Shown piece by piece: positions 22,777 to 33,607 of a stretch of 64,000 nt of DNA. The stretch is taken from the NCBI GenBank assembly GCA_029204225.1, contig CM055101.1, positions 35,827,648-35,891,647 on the forward strand. The letters are read 5' to 3'. Made by a program: the position numbers and the translations under genes. How positions within the stretch are numbered: the first letter of the stretch is position 1; each line of letters begins with the position of its first letter. This stretch comes from Diphasiastrum complanatum. Lineage: Eukaryota; Streptophyta; Lycopodiopsida; Lycopodiales; Lycopodiaceae. The notes below the pieces were generated by a model. The model saw nothing but the letters and a program-made list of their open reading frames with translations. It did not search any database and had not been told where the DNA came from.

Positions 22777-22797
22777 TAACCCTAACCCTTAAACCCT
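22777..22797 (-). promoter_or_regulatory. Telo-box cluster upstream of CGR1
   Basis: The plus strand reads AACCCTAACCCTT then AAACCCT, about 2.5 telomere-type units. In plants, telo-boxes near the transcription start are common in genes for ribosome biogenesis and translation. This fits the CGR1 product 675 bases downstream and suggests the true promoter lies here. Confidence 0.6.
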
Positions 22798-22888
22798 CTC
22801 TGAGTCTCTACTCTCTCTACTGGATTAAGGGGGTGCCCCACCTGCCTTTAGCTAAGGGCGGTTTCAGACTTGGTGCTGCCCCCAAGGG

Positions 22889-23455
22889 ACATAACTTGTC
22901 TTGCATTTAGTCTAAACAATTGGGAGGCTGGACTTATCGATGAGCAATCCGGCATCCCTCTTTCATGTTGAGCCTCCAGGTTCCTCTCTTGCATCCGCAT
23001 GAATTCTCTCTTTGTTAGATTACTTAAATTTGCAACTGTCTCTTTCTGTTAGCTAGATGGAATTGATTGGGCACAATAACGTGACTTGTCACCTAAAGAA
23101 GGTGGGTGGCTAGAAAACAGGAGTTGACCTTGGCACCTCATCTGTCACATGGTGGCAACATCACTTGTCTTGCCTCTAGTCTAGACTTATTGATGTCAAG
23201 CAATTTGGCACCCCTTTCATGTTGAGCCTCTGGTTTCCTCTCTTGCATGTACATGAAGTCCTCTCTACTCTCTATTAGATTAGTTGTGTCTTTACAATAG
23301 CTAGATGGAATTGGGCAAAATAACTCAATGTTAACTAGATGGAATTTATTGGGCAAAATAACTCAACTTGTCACCTAATGAACACGGGTTTAAAAACAAG
23401 ACTTGGCCTTACTAGGCAAAGTCCTTGTCACCTCATTTGTCACATGGGCTTGAGC
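22889..23455. repeat. Two diverged direct repeats, period about 268 bp
   Basis: The series acttgtcttgc, then tttcatgttgagcctc, then cctctcttgca, then tagctagatggaatt, then gacttgtcacctaa, occurs from 22889 and again from 23158. The phrase agatggaatt...gggca(c/a)aataac is tripled (23055, 23304, 23338). No coding potential seen. Origin unknown. Confidence 0.6.
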
Positions 23456-24289
23456 TGAATGTAAAAGGGGGGTTCTTATTTACCCTATGGACCGGTGGGC
23501 ACAACTCCATTCACAATGTGGGACCTTTTAGGCTTTTAAATTTCAAAATTATCCTAAGTTTAGTTAGTATAATTAACATTGAATAATCAATGTGTGAGCT
23601 TACCTTAGTGACATATAAAGTAGTGGTAACTTGAGCAACAAATACGGTTGTATTTGTTTTTTTTTTTTTCCAGTAGATTTATAAAAATGACCCTCGATCT
23701 CAAAAGAATATGACATGTGTCAAGGTTTAGATGCTCTAACAAAAAAAAGCTAGCCAATAATGGCATTTTTCCTAAAGAATTTATTAAGTGAAAGCTACTA
23801 TACTTAATAACAATATGAATATTACTAGTTGAAAAAATCATCACTCGCATACCTCTATAAATGTGTAGATTGGGAGGACCTGATAGACGTAGTGGTTGTG
23901 GAGGCAGGACCCACTGATCAAAATGTATAGATAAATAGATAAGTAGGTGTGTAGATGGATACTAGAAAGATACATAGATAGGAAATGCAGATACAAAAAT
24001 AGATAAGATAGATAGATATGAAACGTTAGTACTCATGTACTTTTCTCTAAGAAGGTAAGTAGCAAATGGCTCACGACCATTGATTTTGTGCTCATTGACT
24101 ACAAAACAATTTGATACTTAGACAAACATTGCTAAGTGATGTCCCTATATCCTAAAATAAGTGACATTCCAATGACAAAAAATAAATTTGTATAATCACC
24201 GCTAATTATACCCCTAATGCCACTAGTCGAAGGTCTTGCAGACTCTCTTTTTTTTTTGACACATCATTACAAGCACTCTAGCTCGAATC
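23456..24289. other. Intergenic DNA with GATA-rich microsatellite
   Basis: 23925-24025 is an irregular (GATA/TAGA)n stretch with repeated agataga and gatagat units. The rest shows no gene or terminal repeat. Confidence 0.6.
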
Positions 24290-24530
24290 AAATATTGTAG
24301 ATTGTCTAATTAGCATGATAACATTCTAAATAAAGCTAGTTACTTGCTTAATCTAGTTTTAACAATGTGTAACTAATCTAAGAATGATAGCAGCTACGAC
24401 CACAGCCTATCTTGATAGTGACAGCCATGTTCGCCGCCCATCACAATAGCACATGATCGCCACCAAGACCCAATTTAGACAACATACCTCAACGTCTCCA
24501 TATTTTTATAAATGTATAGCTCAGTATGTC
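24290..24530 (-). repeat. Dispersed repeat, inverted copy of 37870-38090
   Basis: The reverse complement of this stretch matches 37870-38090 in series: ggtcttggtg(g/a)(c/t)gatcat, ctgtcactat, then gtcgt(a/g)gctgctatcatt, and taactagcttta. The two copies are in opposite orientation 13 kb apart. No protein is encoded. They are probably copies of a non-autonomous element or LTR fragment. Confidence 0.5.
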
Positions 24531-25028
24531 AAAAGCCAGAATAGGATTGACAGTCATAGAACATTGATTAGTTCAAGACAAAGAGAGAGAGTGCAAGCAT
24601 CCGAATGATCTTCGCATCATTGAACTAGCATAGTGAATGAGAGATAGTTTTGAGTACACAGTTATCACCACTTTTGTTTTGTGCTCGTCATTCAATTGAC
24701 TATGTACTTGATACTTCTCTGAATTCAATCCAATTGTTTTATTACTTTCAGATATTATATTAGTATGAATGTATGCTTCTTCGATTAACTATTCTAGGCA
24801 ATCTTGCCACGAGTCTTTACTCTCGTATAGAATTGCCTGAATTATCTAACGATTAATCAATATTCTAATGAGTTTGTGTTTGTCTACGTAATCACTCGTA
24901 TTGATTTCTGATGATTTCAAAGTTAGAATCAAGTAGAATTACACGAGTCCTCTTCGGTTCGATACACTAGTTCGAATCTGATGGGCGTAGTTCATGCACC
25001 AACGGAAAAGGCCATTCTGAAGAGGGAG
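24531..25028. other. Flank of element B, no gene; ends in a B-type polypurine tract
   Basis: No coding sequence. The last bases, tgaagagggag (25018-25028), are the same as those just before the 3' LTR of element B (29138-29148), although here they precede its left LTR. Confidence 0.5.
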
Positions 25029-25667
25029 TGTGAAAGATTCAACTAGTTTCATCACATTTTGCAATATTTTCATATTTGGCATATTGAGGCCAAAACTTGT
25101 TTTAGACTTAGAGGTTGACTTTTCAAAGCTCATTAGTCTAAATTTCATTTGAATAAATACTTTTTGAAAGTGTGGGAAAGTTAGAATGCGAGTTTGAGTA
25201 GATTCAATTTGAATAATTGGGTACATTGAATCTAGACCCAAAACTAGTAGGGTTAGCATTTTGGAGGGAAAGCCAAGTGGCCAAATAGGGTTTGGACCTG
25301 TTATAAAAGGATGTAACTCGTGGAGAGAGCAATCTTCTCTCTTCTCTATCTCATTTCATGCTTATACATGGTTCTCTTGGGTTCTACTATCCATTGGTGC
25401 ACTATCTTGGTGATTGCTTGTGTAAAATGATCTATATTTGTTATTTTTGGATCCACACGTGTGAAATACAGTAGCTTGCTGGTTTTGTACAGACAACAAC
25501 AGTACTTTTTCATTTCATTCAAGTTTGATCAAGTTCTATTGGTGTTTGCATCTCATTTTGTGTGTAGATGCTGATTTTTCTACATTGGTGAGATTGGTAG
25601 TGTATTTCTCTTTCTAACCAAAGATCATTCAAGTAGATTGGATCTTAAGGATCTGAAATCTTTCACA
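25029..25667 (+). mobile_element. Element B left LTR
   Basis: Starts TGTGAAAGATTC and ends ATCTTTCACA, directly before the primer site. It carries a TATA box at 25301-25310. It differs from the right LTR by scattered substitutions and a 10-base indel near 25425, so the insertion is not recent. Confidence 0.88.
25301..25310 (+). promoter_or_regulatory. TATA box in element B LTR
   Basis: TTATAAAAGG. The same site is CTATAAAAGG in the right LTR (29421-29430). It should drive the element's genomic RNA. Confidence 0.6.
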
Positions 25668-25679
25668 TGGTATCAGAGC
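25668..25679 (+). other. Element B primer binding site
   Basis: TGGTATCAGAGC, complementary to the 3' end of initiator tRNA-Met, immediately after the left LTR. A leader without recognisable gag follows to about 26110. Confidence 0.85.
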
Positions 25680-26111
25680 TTGTGTTTCAGGTTATGAAGG
25701 AGGAAATCAGATCTATCAATGATTTGGTAAAGATGTCAAGTCTAGAGCATGCTAGAGAGGATTCTACATCAAAATCGAGTTTTTTGCTTTTGTAGATTGG
25801 ATCTTTTGTAGATCAAAACACTAAATAGGTCAATATACTTGATCAATTTCAATTTTTGAATTCACATACTGGATTTGGCCGATTTTTGGATCATTGGATC
25901 AGCCTAAGTGGTGGCTTATAGATTGCATATCAAATTTTCAGCATTTGCATGTAGATTTGGAATAATCAATTTTTTGTGATTTTTTCAAAACCCTAATTTT
26001 GATTGGATCTCTAGATAGTGAGGTTGCTGGACTTCATTTGAGTGTGTTTCAATCTTAGGAAGTGGCAAAAGTCATTAGATTGAGGATAGATCATAGGTTG
26101 ATCAAGATTCC

Positions 26112-26756
26112 ATGAGTCTATGTGTGTATCAAAGCTCAAGTGCTTCTATTGTGGCATCAAAGCACACTTTGCAAGTGAGTGCTACAAGAAGAAGAGACAT
26201 CAAGGAGACAAGCAAGGTAATCTTACTCTTGATGAGGATGGTTTGGATGTTCAAGATGAAAAATGAAAATGATGATGCCTTTGTGATGTCTTCATGTATG
26301 CTTGCTAATGATGGAGATCTAGATCCTTGGTGGATTGATAGTGGAGCAAGTTCACACATGACCTCTCACAAAGAGTACTTCACTTCTTTGTTGGCATATG
26401 GAGATGACAAGAGGGTGATCTACACGGCCAATGATGGTGAGTGTGCAATCAAAGGGATTGGAACAATTCCTATTTCTCTCTCTACAAATAGGAATGTTCA
26501 TTTGGAGGATGTCTTGTTTATTCCATCTATTACCAAGAATTTACTTAGTGTGAGTCAAATGCTAAGTAAAGGTCTCAAGGTGGAGTTTGATGGAGATGCT
26601 TGTTTGATCAAAAGGAAGGATGTCTTGATTGGAAAAGGTAAAAGACAAGGGAAGTTGTTCAAACTTGATGCTTTTGTTATTGCTAATCAAGTTGGATGTG
26701 TTGCAAGGGAGCAAATTTCTATTCAAGAGGTTTGGCACAAAAATCATTGGAGGTAA
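26112..26756 (+). pseudogene. Element B protease and pre-integrase start
   Basis: Has the copia aspartic protease motif WWIDSGASSHMT (about 26330-26365) with an intact DSG triad, then VLFIPSITKNLLSVSQ and the pre-integrase start EVWHKNHW. A frameshift near 26745 moves the reading to the next frame, where integrase continues. The zinc-knuckle gag region upstream is missing. Confidence 0.85.
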
Positions 26757-27991
26757 TGGCAAGGAAGAAGTTTGTGATTGGTCTTCCAAGTTCCTTAAGT
26801 AATGTCAAGCATGTTTGTGAGTCTTTTGCTTTGTCTAAGTCACATAGACTACCTTATACTAGATCTATTTCTAGATTTACAAAGCCTTTTCAACTTGTAC
26901 ATTCGGATATTCATGGATTTACTACAATAAGCAATAGTGGAGCTAAGATGTATGTAACATTCATTGATGATTTTAGTAGATTTTGTTGGATCTATCTACT
27001 AGAGAGCAAGGATGAAGTGTATGATGTCTTTGTCAAGTTCAAGAATGCAAGGGAGAACCAATTTTCCACAAAGATCAAGTGCTTGAGAGGTGACAATGGT
27101 GGTGAGTACATATCTAACAAGTTCAAGGCCTTTTGTGATGAGCATGGGATCAAGAGGGAGTATACAACATCAAGGACCCCACAACAAAATGGAGTGGCTG
27201 AAAGGAAGAATAGGACTTTATGTGAAAGTGCTAAAGCTATGAGGTTAAGTGCTAATCTTGAGAAACCATTTTGGGATCAAGCTTTGTTGTGTGCCAATTT
27301 CTTGTGCAGTAAATGGCCGAGTGCTGTTTTGGATGGAAGGACACCTTTTGAGATGCTATTCAAGAGGAGGCCGAGTGTCAACTTTCTAAGAACCTTTGGA
27401 TGCACATGCTATGTCAACATTACTCTTGATGATAGGACCAAGGAGGATCCATCTTCAAGAAGAGGTATTTTTGTTGGATATAGTGAGGTGAGTAAAGCCT
27501 ACAAGGTTTACATTCCTTCTACTAACAAAGTGATTGTTGGTAGAGATGTCATTTTTGATGAGGGGAACATTCCAAAGGTGTCTTCAAGCATGATTGATGG
27601 TAGAGTGGATGGATCTAACATTCTTGATGTTGATGAGAAGGATGTTACTTTGGATGTTAGTGATGATGGACCTTCATCAAGTCAAAAGCCAAGGAGAACA
27701 TCAAGAGAAAGACACTTACCTTCAAGGCTCACATATGATCAAAAGGGTAAGCAAGTAGTTTCTAGAAATTATGTTGCTTTCCTAACCTCTTTGGATGAGC
27801 CTACAAGTGTAGATCAAGCAAGGAAAGAAGAGGAGTGGATCCAAGCAATGGATCTTGAGTATCAATCTCTTATGAAGAGTGAAACATCTTTTGGAAGATC
27901 TTCTTGTGTACATGGAGCTATGCAAGTGGATGGATGTTATTTTTCTGTAAAATCAAGTAATGGATCTGGAACACAAAGTCTGTTTAATTAA
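26757..27991 (+). pseudogene. Element B integrase with truncated RT start
   Basis: A long intact frame. The end of pre-integrase is followed by the DDE core with VHSDIHGF (Asp 1), LRGDNGGEY (Asp 2) and QQNGVAERKNRTL (Glu). Next come the copia C-terminal region (NFLRTFGCTCYV, GIFVGYSEVSKAYKVY, RDVIFDE) and the beginning of RT (KEEEWIQAMDLEYQSLM). Coding homology stops near 27890. All three catalytic residues are present, but the RT that should follow is gone. Confidence 0.9.
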
Positions 27992-28908
27992 TTTGATGGT
28001 CAAGTTGAAGATCAAGAGGTTGATCTCAAAGCGCTTCAACTAGTCAAAAGGGAAGGTGGCAATTTGGAGCTAGTCAAGAGTATCAAAGGAGAGGTAATTG
28101 ACAAAGATGTTATGGATATGTTTTTGTAGCATATTGAAGACTCAAGTAAGGTCAAAGGAGCAGCAAGAAAGTGTTGTTCAAGTCTACTTTACTTGTTCTA
28201 TCTCACGTTTGAGCAATTTCATGTGGATGTGTGCAAATTGTCAAGATATGGTAAAACTAGCTACATTGGTGAGCATTGTTTTGATGTTGGATTTGTACTA
28301 GCATTCTTGGCTGGTTTTGCTAATGGAAATGAAGCTATTGTAGGTTCATTATATCACTCATCCATGGCTAAGTTCTCAAGTGTTGAGCTACTTAGTGCCC
28401 AAGTTTGGAGATTGTCAATTTTTGGTGAATTCATGGTCATTTTCTTGTGTCAAGTAGATCTTGAAGATGGACCAGTAAAACTTGCTTGGTTTATAGAGTC
28501 ATGTGGTGCTGCTTTAGTATCATGGATGAGCTCACTTACTCATGGATTTCCAAGGCTTGATGGTTTCTTGTGGCAAGATGGACATGGAAGCTCATTGATG
28601 GAGTATCATGGTGGATACATGGCAACAAAGGACAAAGGAGGAGGAGACATGCAAGAAAAAGTTGATCACTCACATTTATTGTTTGTTTGCTGTATTTTTC
28701 CAGAGAGTTCAGAGTTGGAAGCATGGTGGAATCATTTCATTTACACTCTATTTCATTCTTCATGTTCTAGTTACATCTTGATATGTAAAATTGATGTAAG
28801 AAATAGTGAAGCATCCAAGTGGACACTATTCTCTATATCAATTATGGTTGTTTCTATTTTGAGCATTACATGATAATTGAAAGGAGATCTATTCTTAGGA
28901 AGAAGATC
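27992..28908 (+). other. Unexplained segment replacing RT in element B
   Basis: About 0.9 kb between the start of RT and the end of RNase H, with no copia motif. It includes an open frame of 226 codons at 28193-28873. The frame could start earlier: in-phase sequence reads KVKGAARKCCSS before it. The frame contains WFIESCGAALVSWMSS and has several aromatic/hydrophobic stretches but no domain I know. It may be captured host sequence or a chance frame in non-coding filler. Confidence 0.5.
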
Positions 28909-29148
28909 ATTCTTATGATGGATCATAGTTCTATTGTCAAAAACTATGCTAGGAGCAAGCATATTGAGATACAATATCACTTTGCGAGGGAGCAAGTCAA
29001 TGCAAAGGAGGTGGAGCTTCAACATGTGTCTTCAAGGGAATGTGTAGCTGATATCTTCACCAAAGCATTGGAAAAGACTTGTTCATGAATCATAGGACTT
29101 CACTTGGAGTATTATCAAAGTCTATGCGAAAACTAGTTGAAGAGGGAG
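28909..29148 (+). pseudogene. Element B RNase H C-terminus and polypurine tract
   Basis: Reads ARSKHIEIQYHFAREQV and CVADIFTKALEK, the standard end of copia RNase H, up to a stop at 29088. The polypurine tract GAAGAGGGAG (29139-29148) primes plus-strand synthesis and abuts the right LTR. Confidence 0.88.
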
Positions 29149-29797
29149 TGTGAAAGATTCAACTAGTTTCATCACATTTTGCAATATTTTCATATTTGGC
29201 ATATTGAGGCCAAAACTTGTTTTAGACTTAGAGGTTGACTTTTCAAAGTTCATTAGTCTAAATTTCATATGAATAAACACTTTTTGAAAGTGTGGGAAAG
29301 TTAGAATGCGAGTTTGAGTAGATTCAATTTGAATAGTTGGGTACATTGAATCTAGACCCAAAATTAGTAGGGTTAGCATTTTGGAGGGAAAGCCAAGTGG
29401 CCAAATAGGGTTTGGACCTGCTATAAAAGGATGTAACTCGTGGAGAGAGCAATCTTCTCTCTTCTCTATCTCATTTCATGCTTATACATGGTTCTCTTGG
29501 GTTCTACTATCCATTGGTGTACTATCTTGGTGATTGCTTGCAATTCTATGTGTAGAATGATCTATATTTGCTATTTTTGGATCCACACGTGTGAAATACA
29601 GTAGCTTGCTGGTTTTGTATGGACAACAACAATACTTTTTCATTTCATTCACATTTAATCAAGTTCTATTGGTGTTTGTATCTCATTTTGTGTGTAGATG
29701 CTGATTTTTCTACATTGGTGAGATTGGTAGTGTATTTCTCTTTCTAACCAAAGATCATTCAAGTAGATTGGATTTTAAGGATCTGAAATCTTTCACA
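29149..29797 (+). mobile_element. Element B right LTR
   Basis: 649 bp, TGTGAAAGATTC to ATCTTTCACA. The 10 extra bases relative to the left LTR lie near 29540. Confidence 0.88.
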
Positions 29798-31105
29798 AGC
29801 CCACTTATCCGACATTTCATTGTATCGAATCATCAGGTCTTAACTCTTCATCCATTCCCATTTTTTCCAACACGTGTCTATCATCCACCTATAAGACACA
29901 TATCATCGTGGAGGGTAGGTAGCACCCATGATGATAATGCGTTAAATGTCCTTCCAATAGAGAGTTCAAACTAAAAGGTAAAGTAAACTTTAGGCTTGAA
30001 AAATCATTTTGAAATTAAATTTTTTTTAACTAAGTATAGAGGTTTATTTGGTTGCAAATTGTTTTGATAGAATGTCTTGAACCAAATTTCAAGTTTCTTT
30101 TAAAATATTTTAGTTGTACTACAACATATAGTAGGGAATTGATAAGCACAATATAATTTTGCGGGAACTGAGCATATTTCTATTTGAGCAAACATGAATA
30201 TTTCGATTTAAAAAAATGGTAAATCAAGCTTTTTAATCACCATTGGTTGGATTATTGTTGATTGTCTTATTTTTAAATCAATTCTATTATAGTTGTTGTC
30301 TTTGATTTTGATTTCCAAAAATTTTGAGAGATTTATCTAAAAAATGTCTTGAACTTGTGTATCACTTTTTTTTTAAAGCTCACTTCTTGTTAATTACACA
30401 TAAAGTATCAATATACAAAAATATAATTTGAACTTTCTTACAAGTTTCCCTTGTTGCAATTTGGCTAGTCTATTTATAAACTATATTTTAAAGTACATTA
30501 AGGTACCAATCACACCAAACTTGTGAGTAGGGTTCTTATTTGTGATTTTGTGCCATCCTCACAACTTTGTTATCTTCAAGACTAGTAGAGATTCTCTTTA
30601 TTGCTAACCCATTTAAAATACAAGATTTTGTTCACTTTTGATAGGGAGCTTTGTTGAAGGAAAGATAAGATCAACCATTTTTATATATGTTTCAACCCAT
30701 CTTTGCTCTCCAAAAAAATGTTTTCATAACATTCTAAGATATTTTCTAAGAGGATATGTTGTATTTCCCTTGAGGGGTTTAAGTGAAACTCTTCCAATGT
30801 CCACACTGCTAAACTATACTATTGTTCACTTTAAGGTAGTTGTAACGAAGGTCTGTAAGTTGATCCTTTCCATTAGGAGAGGTGTCAATGTTTTGAGACT
30901 ACCTATGATAAAAATGGCTAATTTTCAAAATATACAATTGTCTGTAGTTTTCAACCTTTAAAAGGTATTTACTCATGCCCTAAAGTTGCATGTTATGTAA
31001 GGTACTCATTTCTATTGTTAGTTTATTGCAATTTAATCTTTCTAGGATTTTAATTCTTATGACTTTTAAAATTAACAGTTGGTAGACTGCATAGTTTGTG
31101 AGATA
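29798..31105. other. AT-rich intergenic DNA, no gene seen
   Basis: One chance frame of 107 codons (30638-30961) has no recognisable motif. No terminal repeats identified. Confidence 0.6.
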
Positions 31106-31110
31106 GTCTA

Positions 31111-31384
31111 ACTTAGAATTTGCTTTGCACAAGGACACAGATTATGCTACACAGTAACATAGACAGAAAACACTCTCCACAGCAAGCTCACATAGCAACT
31201 GTATTTCTCAAAATGAAATTACACTGTACATATAGTTGTTCACTCAGGCAACTCATGCACGACCCAGGTTGCTGTTGGCGGGACGCGTGTCCCGTCGACT
31301 TGCCTCATGGCGAGGCCAACTGATTCTTATCCACTGATAGGACCCAAAGTATAGTAACACAGTGATTCTACTTTAATTCTAACT
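31111..31384 (-). mobile_element. Element C 3' LTR
   Basis: On the minus strand it runs from AGTTAGAATTAAAG to AATTCTAAGT, so termini are AG...GT rather than TG...CA. A TATATGTA-like box lies near 31225-31235. The purine tract before it on the minus strand is AAGGGAGAG. Confidence 0.85.
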
Positions 31385-31438
31385 CTCTCCCTTAAAGTAG
31401 AGTCTATTGTTTATACAGTCATATACATAGCTTTAAAG

Positions 31439-31980
31439 TCAACAAACTTTAAGTACAGAAAGCTTTGATCTAAACTTATCAAACTTTTCTCCAGTAAGTG
31501 GCTTAGTGAAAATATCAGCTAGTTGTTCTTCTGTGCTACAATGAACAACATGAATTTCACGACTCAGCAGCCTCTCACGTATGAAGTGATACCGAATCTC
31601 AATGTGTTTAGTTCTCACATGGAACACTGGATTCTTTGCTAGCTGAATGCCACTCTGACTGTCGCTATGTAAAGTCGTGGGATTTTTCTGCTTCATGGCC
31701 AACCAAAAGGTGAAGCTAAAGCAACAAGTAGACGTAGAGTATTCCACTTACAAACCGGCACAAAGGTCTCCTCATAGTCGATGCCTTTACTTTGTGCATA
31801 CCCTTTGATCACCAATCTTGCCTTGTGCTTTGCTATACTTCCATATGCATGGTACTTAGTCCTGTATACCCATTTGCAACCAATGGGTTTTTTGCCAACT
31901 GGTGGTTCTACTAAGTCCCATGTGCTATGGTTAGCAATTGACTCTATCTCCTCTCCCATGGCCTTGACCCAAATGTCATC
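31439..31980 (-). pseudogene. Element C RT start fused to RNase H end
   Basis: The RT N-terminus is at 31959-31710 (NHSTWDLVEPPVGKKPIG, CKWVYRTKYHAYG, KGIDYEETFVPV). It runs directly, near 31700, into the end of RNase H (SDSQSGIQLAKNPVFH, TKHIEIRYHFI, QLADIFTKPLTGEKF). The palm with YVDD and the RNase H start are missing. The deletion removed roughly 1.2 kb compared with full copia elements. Confidence 0.88.
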
Positions 31981-32081
31981 ATCCTTCGTTTCACCATAAG
32001 TCGAAGGTTTTGAATAATGCTAGATAAGAGAGCATAATTTTCTTCATACCTTTCAGGTTGAGTCTTCTCTCTTGTTGATCT

Positions 32082-33177
32082 TCATAGCTCTCCCTGGTTA
32101 GATGATCCTGGAAAGTCATCCATGTCACGGCTCTCCAACAATCTCTGAAACCACTTAGGGAGCTTCCTGTCAGGTGATTGGCTTCTTGGTGAAAATGTAT
32201 CCCATGGTACATCCTTCTCCTTGCGTTTGTCACCTGCAACTTCAATCCTTCTTGCACCAAAAGGTTTGTCCCTACCTCTCCAACCTATCTCTTGAGGTTG
32301 AGTAGTAGTATCTTGAGATGTATCCTCATGTTCATCACTTGGAAGGTCAATGAATGGATCATCATCAGGTGGTATCCTCACTATACCATCTTTCCCACTG
32401 GATGTGTCTATCTTCTCAGCATCCTCATATTCATACATCTTGGATTCATCAAAGATAACATCATGACTTATATGGATTTTGTTTTCCACTGGATCAAAAC
32501 ATCTATAGCCCTTCACACGATCATCATATCCTAGGAATATGCACTTGATAGCCTTTACATCAAGTTTACGTCTCTCTTCCTTAGGAATGTGTACAAAGGC
32601 CTTACATCCAAAGATTCGCAAGTGGTTCACCTTTGGCTTCTTCTTCGTGAATGCTTCCTCAGGTGTTATTGGTATGGCAATGGTAGGACTTCTATTTTGA
32701 AGATAGACTGCCGTACTGCATGCTTTTGACCAAAAATCTTTTGGTAGTTTCATCTTAGCTAGCATAGATCTGACACTTTCCACAATCGTACGATTCTTGC
32801 GCTCAGCTACACAATTGAGAGCAGGAGTATGAGCTTGCATAAACTGTCTTTTAATCCCACATTGATCACAAAGATCATTGAAGTCATTAGACTTGTACTC
32901 ACCTCCACTATCTGATCTAGGGACTTTGATCTTCCTACCTGTCTGATTTTTGACCAATGCTTTGAAGCTCTTGAAGTTATCAAATGCATCTGATTTCTTC
33001 TTCAAGAAGTAGATCCACGTCTTACGTGACATATCATCAATAAAGGTCATGAAATAGAAGGCTTTACCTAAGGACATGGTCCTCATAGGCCCGCATAAAT
33101 CTGTGTGGATTAAATCCAGGATGTTCTTTGCTCTTGCAACACCCCCTTTATTGAACTTCTCTCGATGCTGCTTCCCA
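32082..33177 (-). pseudogene. Element C integrase
   Basis: Begins with the end of the pre-integrase domain (GKQHREKFNKGG, about 33170) and HTDLCGP. The core follows (MTFIDDMSRKTW, RSDSGGEYKSN, CVAERKNRTIVES), then the C-terminal region (HLRIFGCKAFVHIPKEE, CIFLGYDDRVKGYRCFDP, SHDVIFDES). The three catalytic acidic residues are present. In the usual QNGVAERKN, two residues are changed (LNCVAERKN). The frame is open from 33086 to 32082. Confidence 0.9.
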
Positions 33178-33607
33178 TATATTCGCCAATAGAATGCAGT
33201 TCATCTCTCATTGTCTTGATTCTGGTCATGTACGTCTGAATGTGCTCTCCTTGCTCCATGCGGGCACTATTCAACTTTGACTTCAGAAACATGATTATTG
33301 ACAGATTTGACGTCTCGAACTGCTCCTTTAGCACATCCCATGCCTGTCTGGGTGTAACAGCATCACAAATGTGGGTAATGATGTGATCCTTCACTGACAA
33401 GTTAATGAAGGTCAAAGCTTTCCTCATCTTTTTGTCGAACACTTTGATATCCGCTTCATTTGGCAGCCTTCTCTCATCACCTGTGATGACTTCCCACACG
33501 TCTTTCTCCATCAGTATGTTTTTCATTTTGAATTTCCACACTGCATAGTTAGAAATCCCGTCCAATTTGCTACTTTCACTCAAAATGGACTCTCCCATGT
33601 TTGTCAT
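33178..33607 (-). pseudogene. Element C gag N-terminal part
   Basis: From an ATG at 33607 it reads SSKLDGISNYAVWKFKM, VKDHIITHICDAV, WDVLKEQFE and SKLNSARMEQGEHIQTYMTR, the UBN2-type copia gag. It is cut at LHSIGEYMG, where it joins the end of the pre-integrase domain in another frame. The zinc knuckle and protease are deleted. Confidence 0.85.

Larger units (their letters stand above)
25029..29797 (+). mobile_element. Copia element B, 4.77 kb, defective, no matching TSD
   Basis: The two LTRs (639 and 649 bp) both run from TGTGAAAGATT to AATCTTTCACA, an 11-bp terminal inverted repeat. Between them lie a tRNA-Met primer site, protease, GAG-pre-integrase, integrase, an unexplained 0.9-kb segment in the place of RT and most of RNase H, the RNase H end, and a polypurine tract. 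Gag is not recognisable between 25680 and 26111. The flanking pentamers (GGGAG and AGCCC) do not match. With the polypurine tract left of the 5' LTR, this suggests that the element is a recombination product. Confidence 0.85.

Noticed and set aside
22777-22797. Interstitial telomere remnant
   Set aside because: Only about 2.5 units and next to a ribosome-biogenesis gene, so a telo-box is more likely.
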